Below, in pieces: positions 6,455-8,391 of a stretch of 8,391 bases of DNA; the first letter of the stretch is position 1; every line of letters starts with the position of its first letter. A model generated the notes under the pieces. That model had not been told where the DNA came from. It worked only from the letters and a program-made list of their open reading frames with translations, and made no database searches. The translations under genes were made by a program, and so were the position numbers. Source of the stretch: Burkholderiales bacterium (GTDB lineage: Bacteria; Pseudomonadota; Gammaproteobacteria; Burkholderiales; CAIKXV01); contig JACMMK010000027.1 of NCBI GenBank assembly GCA_014379045.1, forward strand, positions 1 through 8,391, written 5' to 3'.

Positions 6455-6781
6455 CTACTCGCGTGATCGCGCCGGATCGATCTCGCGCAGGTAGGCGAAG
6501 GGATAGATGCCGCGATCGTGGCCGTCGTCGAAGGTCAACTGGAGCGCGTACCGCCCCTGAGGCGCGCAGCCGATGATCGAGACGGTCTGGGAAACCCCGG
6601 CGGTCAGCGCGCCGGTGCGCGCGATTGCGGTGCACTGGGCACACCGACAGCGCGTGCGCAGCCAGTGCGCCGGGTAGTGTCCGACCGTGCCGTCGGCCCA
6701 GGTCAATTCGAGTTCGCGCCTGGCGGAATGGATGACGATCGAAACCGGCGGGTCGCCGTCGGACCCTATGGCGGTCGACAT
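6455..6781 (-). CDS. DUF971-family protein (gamma-butyrobetaine hydroxylase-like N-terminal domain)
   Basis: 108 residues, almost entirely one DUF971 domain. Family features are ELTWADGTVGHYPAHWLR (24-41), the zinc-type motif CRCAQC (Cys45, Cys47, Cys50) and DDGHDRGIYPFAYLREI (85-101), close to the usual GHxxGIYxWxxLR ending. The domain occurs alone in many proteobacteria, at the N-terminus of gamma-butyrobetaine hydroxylase, and at the C-terminus of the plant Fe-S assembly protein HCF101. The function of the stand-alone form is not established. The ATG at 6781 is chosen because the family domain begins just after it; the frame stays open to 6955, but that part overlaps the upstream flavoprotein gene and is Arg/Ala-rich shadow. 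No strong Shine-Dalgarno site is visible. It lies 26 bases downstream of the flavoprotein gene on the same strand, so the two are probably co-transcribed. Confidence 0.88.
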   Translation of the reverse strand: MSTAIGSDGDPPVSIVIHSARRELELTWADGTVGHYPAHWLRTRCRCAQCTAIARTGALTAGVSQTVSIIGCAPQGRYALQLTFDDGHDRGIYPFAYLREIDPARSRE

Positions 6782-6807
6782 GCGTGCGTGCGCGATGGCG
6801 CGCGCCC

Positions 6808-8391
6808 TTATGCCGCCACGCGGCCCGGATGCAGCTTGTCGAGGCAGCGCCCGATCCACTGCGCGGTCAGCTTCTCCTGCACCGAGTTCTGCCGCAGCCG
6901 TTCGTTCAACGCCGGGAAGTCGACCTGATCGAGCGCCTGATCCTGGTTGAAACACGAAAACACATAGCTGATCCTGCCGGTCGCGCGATCACGATGCGGC
7001 TGCAGGCATTGCGCGCAGATCTCCTTCATCATGCATTGCATCGGCGAGTTGATCGAGCCGAGCGCGTGATGCGACGGTTTGAGGTGGCGCGCCAGCACCG
7101 CGTGACGTGCGGCGCCCACGGCCGCCATCATCCGGTCGGAACCGATCGCGACGATGCGGTCGACCTGCGCGACCGCGATCGCAGGGTCTCCCAATCTGCC
7201 TTCGGCGTACGCCGCGATCGCATCGACGATGTTGGCGACGATCGTGCGGTCCTGTGGGCGGGTGGGTTTGAATCCAGGCGCCTCGTCGCAACACCAGATC
7301 ACGACATCGGCGGCGGCCTCGATCTCGGACACCTTGTAGCGATCGATCAGCTTCTTGTAACCCGCGAAGTAGAGGACCTTCGACCCGGCGGCGCGCAACG
7401 CCTGCCCGATCGAGAACAGCACGGCATTGCCCAGGCCACCGCCGACCAGCATCACGGTTTCGTCGCCGGCGATCTCGGTCGGCTGCCCGGTCGGGCCCAT
7501 CAGCACGATCGGCTCGCCGGGCGCGAGGGTATTGCACAGATCGGACGACCCACCCATCTCGAGCACGATCGTCGACACGAGGCCGCGCTCGGCATCGACC
7601 CAGGCACCGGTCATCGCCAGGCCTTCCATCGCGAGCCGCGTACCGTCGACATGCGCCGAGTTCATCTCGTAGTTCTGCAGCCGGTAGAACTGTCCGGGCT
7701 GGAAGCGCCGCGCCGCCCGCTTGGCCTTGACCACGACCTCGACGATCGTCGGCGTCAGTCGGTTGACCGCATGCACGGTCGCACGCAATTCGTCGTTCAA
7801 GCGCTCGATGAAAGCCGATGATTCGACGGCCGTGGCCGGTGCGACGCCGGCGAGCACCTTCGACACCGTGGGATAGCCCTGCTTCGCCGAGCCCATGGCC
7901 TTCACCACGTTGCCGAAATAGGACGGGTGCAGGTCGCCGAAGAAACTGATGAAGCGGCCGTCGTCGCGTCGTGACATGAACACGTTCGGCTGCTTCGGCT
8001 TCGAGATCGCGCGTTCCGGTCGGACCGGCTCACCCCGTTCGTCACAGGCACGGAAGTAATGCCCGTCGAGTACGAAGTTGTGCGCGTCTTCGCGCGCGAG
8101 CACCGTGTTCGGATTGGTGCCGGCGGCGATCAGCACGGTGCGCGCCGGCAGTCTGACTTCCCCGGTTTCGGACCACTCGCCGTCGTCCCCGAGGGCTTGA
8201 TGCGTCATCGTGAGTGACTCGACGTGCTGGTGCGCGTCGACATCGATCTTGAGCGGCGACAGCCCTTCGGCGAACACGATGCCTTCCTCGAGCGCCTTGT
8301 GCACCTCTTCGTGATTCAACGTGTACGAGGGCGCGTCGATCAGGCGTTTCCGATAGGCGAGGGTGACGCCCCCCCAGCCGGCGATCAGCGC
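6808..8391 (-). CDS. FAD/NAD(P)-dependent oxidoreductase, GltD-like plus PyrK-like modules (partial, N-terminus outside window)
   Basis: 527 residues visible; the frame is open through the right edge, so the N-terminus is missing. The first 170 or so visible residues are the end of a GltD-like pyridine-nucleotide oxidoreductase: GGVTLAYRKR, EEVHKALEEGIVF, the strand motif TVLIAAGTNP (85-94) and an FFGDLHPS...VVKAMGSAKQG segment (150-172) at the FAD-binding GD position. A ferredoxin-reductase/PyrK-like module follows: PGQFYRLQ (232-239) for flavin binding and LVGGGLGNAV (315-324) for NAD(P). Four cysteines, Cys453, Cys459, Cys462 and Cys480 (C-x5-C-x2-C-x17-C), match the position of the PyrK [2Fe-2S] cluster. 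The fusion probably transfers electrons between NAD(P)H and an unknown acceptor. The substrate cannot be read from the sequence. TTG at 8319 is internal, not a start. From recall, full-length relatives of over 1000 residues occur in betaproteobacteria. Confidence 0.87.
   Translation of the reverse strand, partial: ALIAGWGGVTLAYRKRLIDAPSYTLNHEEVHKALEEGIVFAEGLSPLKIDVDAHQHVESLTMTHQALGDDGEWSETGEVRLPARTVLIAAGTNPNTVLAREDAHNFVLDGHYFRACDERGEPVRPERAISKPKQPNVFMSRRDDGRFISFFGDLHPSYFGNVVKAMGSAKQGYPTVSKVLAGVAPATAVESSAFIERLNDELRATVHAVNRLTPTIVEVVVKAKRAARRFQPGQFYRLQNYEMNSAHVDGTRLAMEGLAMTGAWVDAERGLVSTIVLEMGGSSDLCNTLAPGEPIVLMGPTGQPTEIAGDETVMLVGGGLGNAVLFSIGQALRAAGSKVLYFAGYKKLIDRYKVSEIEAAADVVIWCCDEAPGFKPTRPQDRTIVANIVDAIAAYAEGRLGDPAIAVAQVDRIVAIGSDRMMAAVGAARHAVLARHLKPSHHALGSINSPMQCMMKEICAQCLQPHRDRATGRISYVFSCFNQDQALDQVDFPALNERLRQNSVQEKLTAQWIGRCLDKLHPGRVAA

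Noticed and set aside
6431..6458. Possible bidirectional terminator hairpin between folD and the DUF971 gene
   Set aside because: GTAG/CTAC (containing both stop codons) and CCGG/CCGG could pair around a 6-base loop, but the stem is broken by an unequal internal loop and has no T-run on either side; too weak to call.
5559..6644. Minus-strand open frame opposite folD (361 codons)
   Set aside because: It covers the folD catalytic motifs and runs into the DUF971 gene in another frame; low-complexity Arg/His/Asp content and no domain.
6782..6955. N-terminal extension of the DUF971 frame to 6955
   Set aside because: It overlaps the end of the oxidoreductase gene, lacks domain similarity, and the DUF971 domain fits fully after the ATG at 6781.
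6784..7821. Plus-strand open frame opposite the oxidoreductase (345 codons)
   Set aside because: Antisense shadow of the PyrK-like module; Arg/His/Asp-rich with no recognisable fold.
8317..8319. TTG as start of the minus-strand oxidoreductase
   Set aside because: The frame continues without a stop to the window edge, and the extra 24 codons (including GGVTLAYRKR) fit the GltD-like domain, so the true start lies outside.

Overview
This is a GC-rich (roughly two-thirds G+C by eye), gene-dense window with very short gaps. The codon use and the enteric-like character of CheR and FolD suggest a beta- or gammaproteobacterium. No RNA genes, insertion sequences, CRISPR arrays or other mobile DNA were seen. 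No gap between genes is longer than 80 bases.

Bases 1-5514, plus strand, are the distal part of a chemotaxis operon. The order is the last codons of a methyl-accepting chemotaxis protein (MCP) ending in a CheR-tethering pentapeptide, then cheW, cheR, cheD, cheB, a small STAS-domain protein, and a three-domain protein (degenerate receiver, PP2C/SpoIIE phosphatase, HATPase). cheR/cheD overlap by 4 bases and cheD/cheB abut, which suggests translational coupling. CheW couples receptors to CheA. CheR methylates, CheD deamidates, and CheB demethylates and deamidates receptor glutamates/glutamines, so the adaptation branch is complete. cheA, cheY and the rest of the receptor are not visible and probably lie to the left.

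The last two genes of the operon form an apparent partner-switching pair. The STAS protein carries the conserved phosphorylatable serine. The large protein carries both a domain that could phosphorylate it (HATPase) and one that could dephosphorylate it (PP2C). Its receiver domain lacks the phosphoacceptor aspartate and the conserved lysine. This is the most interesting part of the window.

Bases 5515-6434 hold folD (methylene-THF dehydrogenase/cyclohydrolase), behind a plausible sigma70-type promoter of its own. It converges, with only 20 bases between the stop codons, on a minus-strand pair (6455-8391). That pair is a large flavoprotein, cut by the right edge, joining a GltD-like end to a PyrK-like FAD/NAD module with a four-cysteine cluster motif, followed 26 bases later by a small DUF971 protein with a CxCxxC motif. 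The pair may act in electron transfer and cofactor (Fe-S) handling, but their exact role cannot be read from the sequence.
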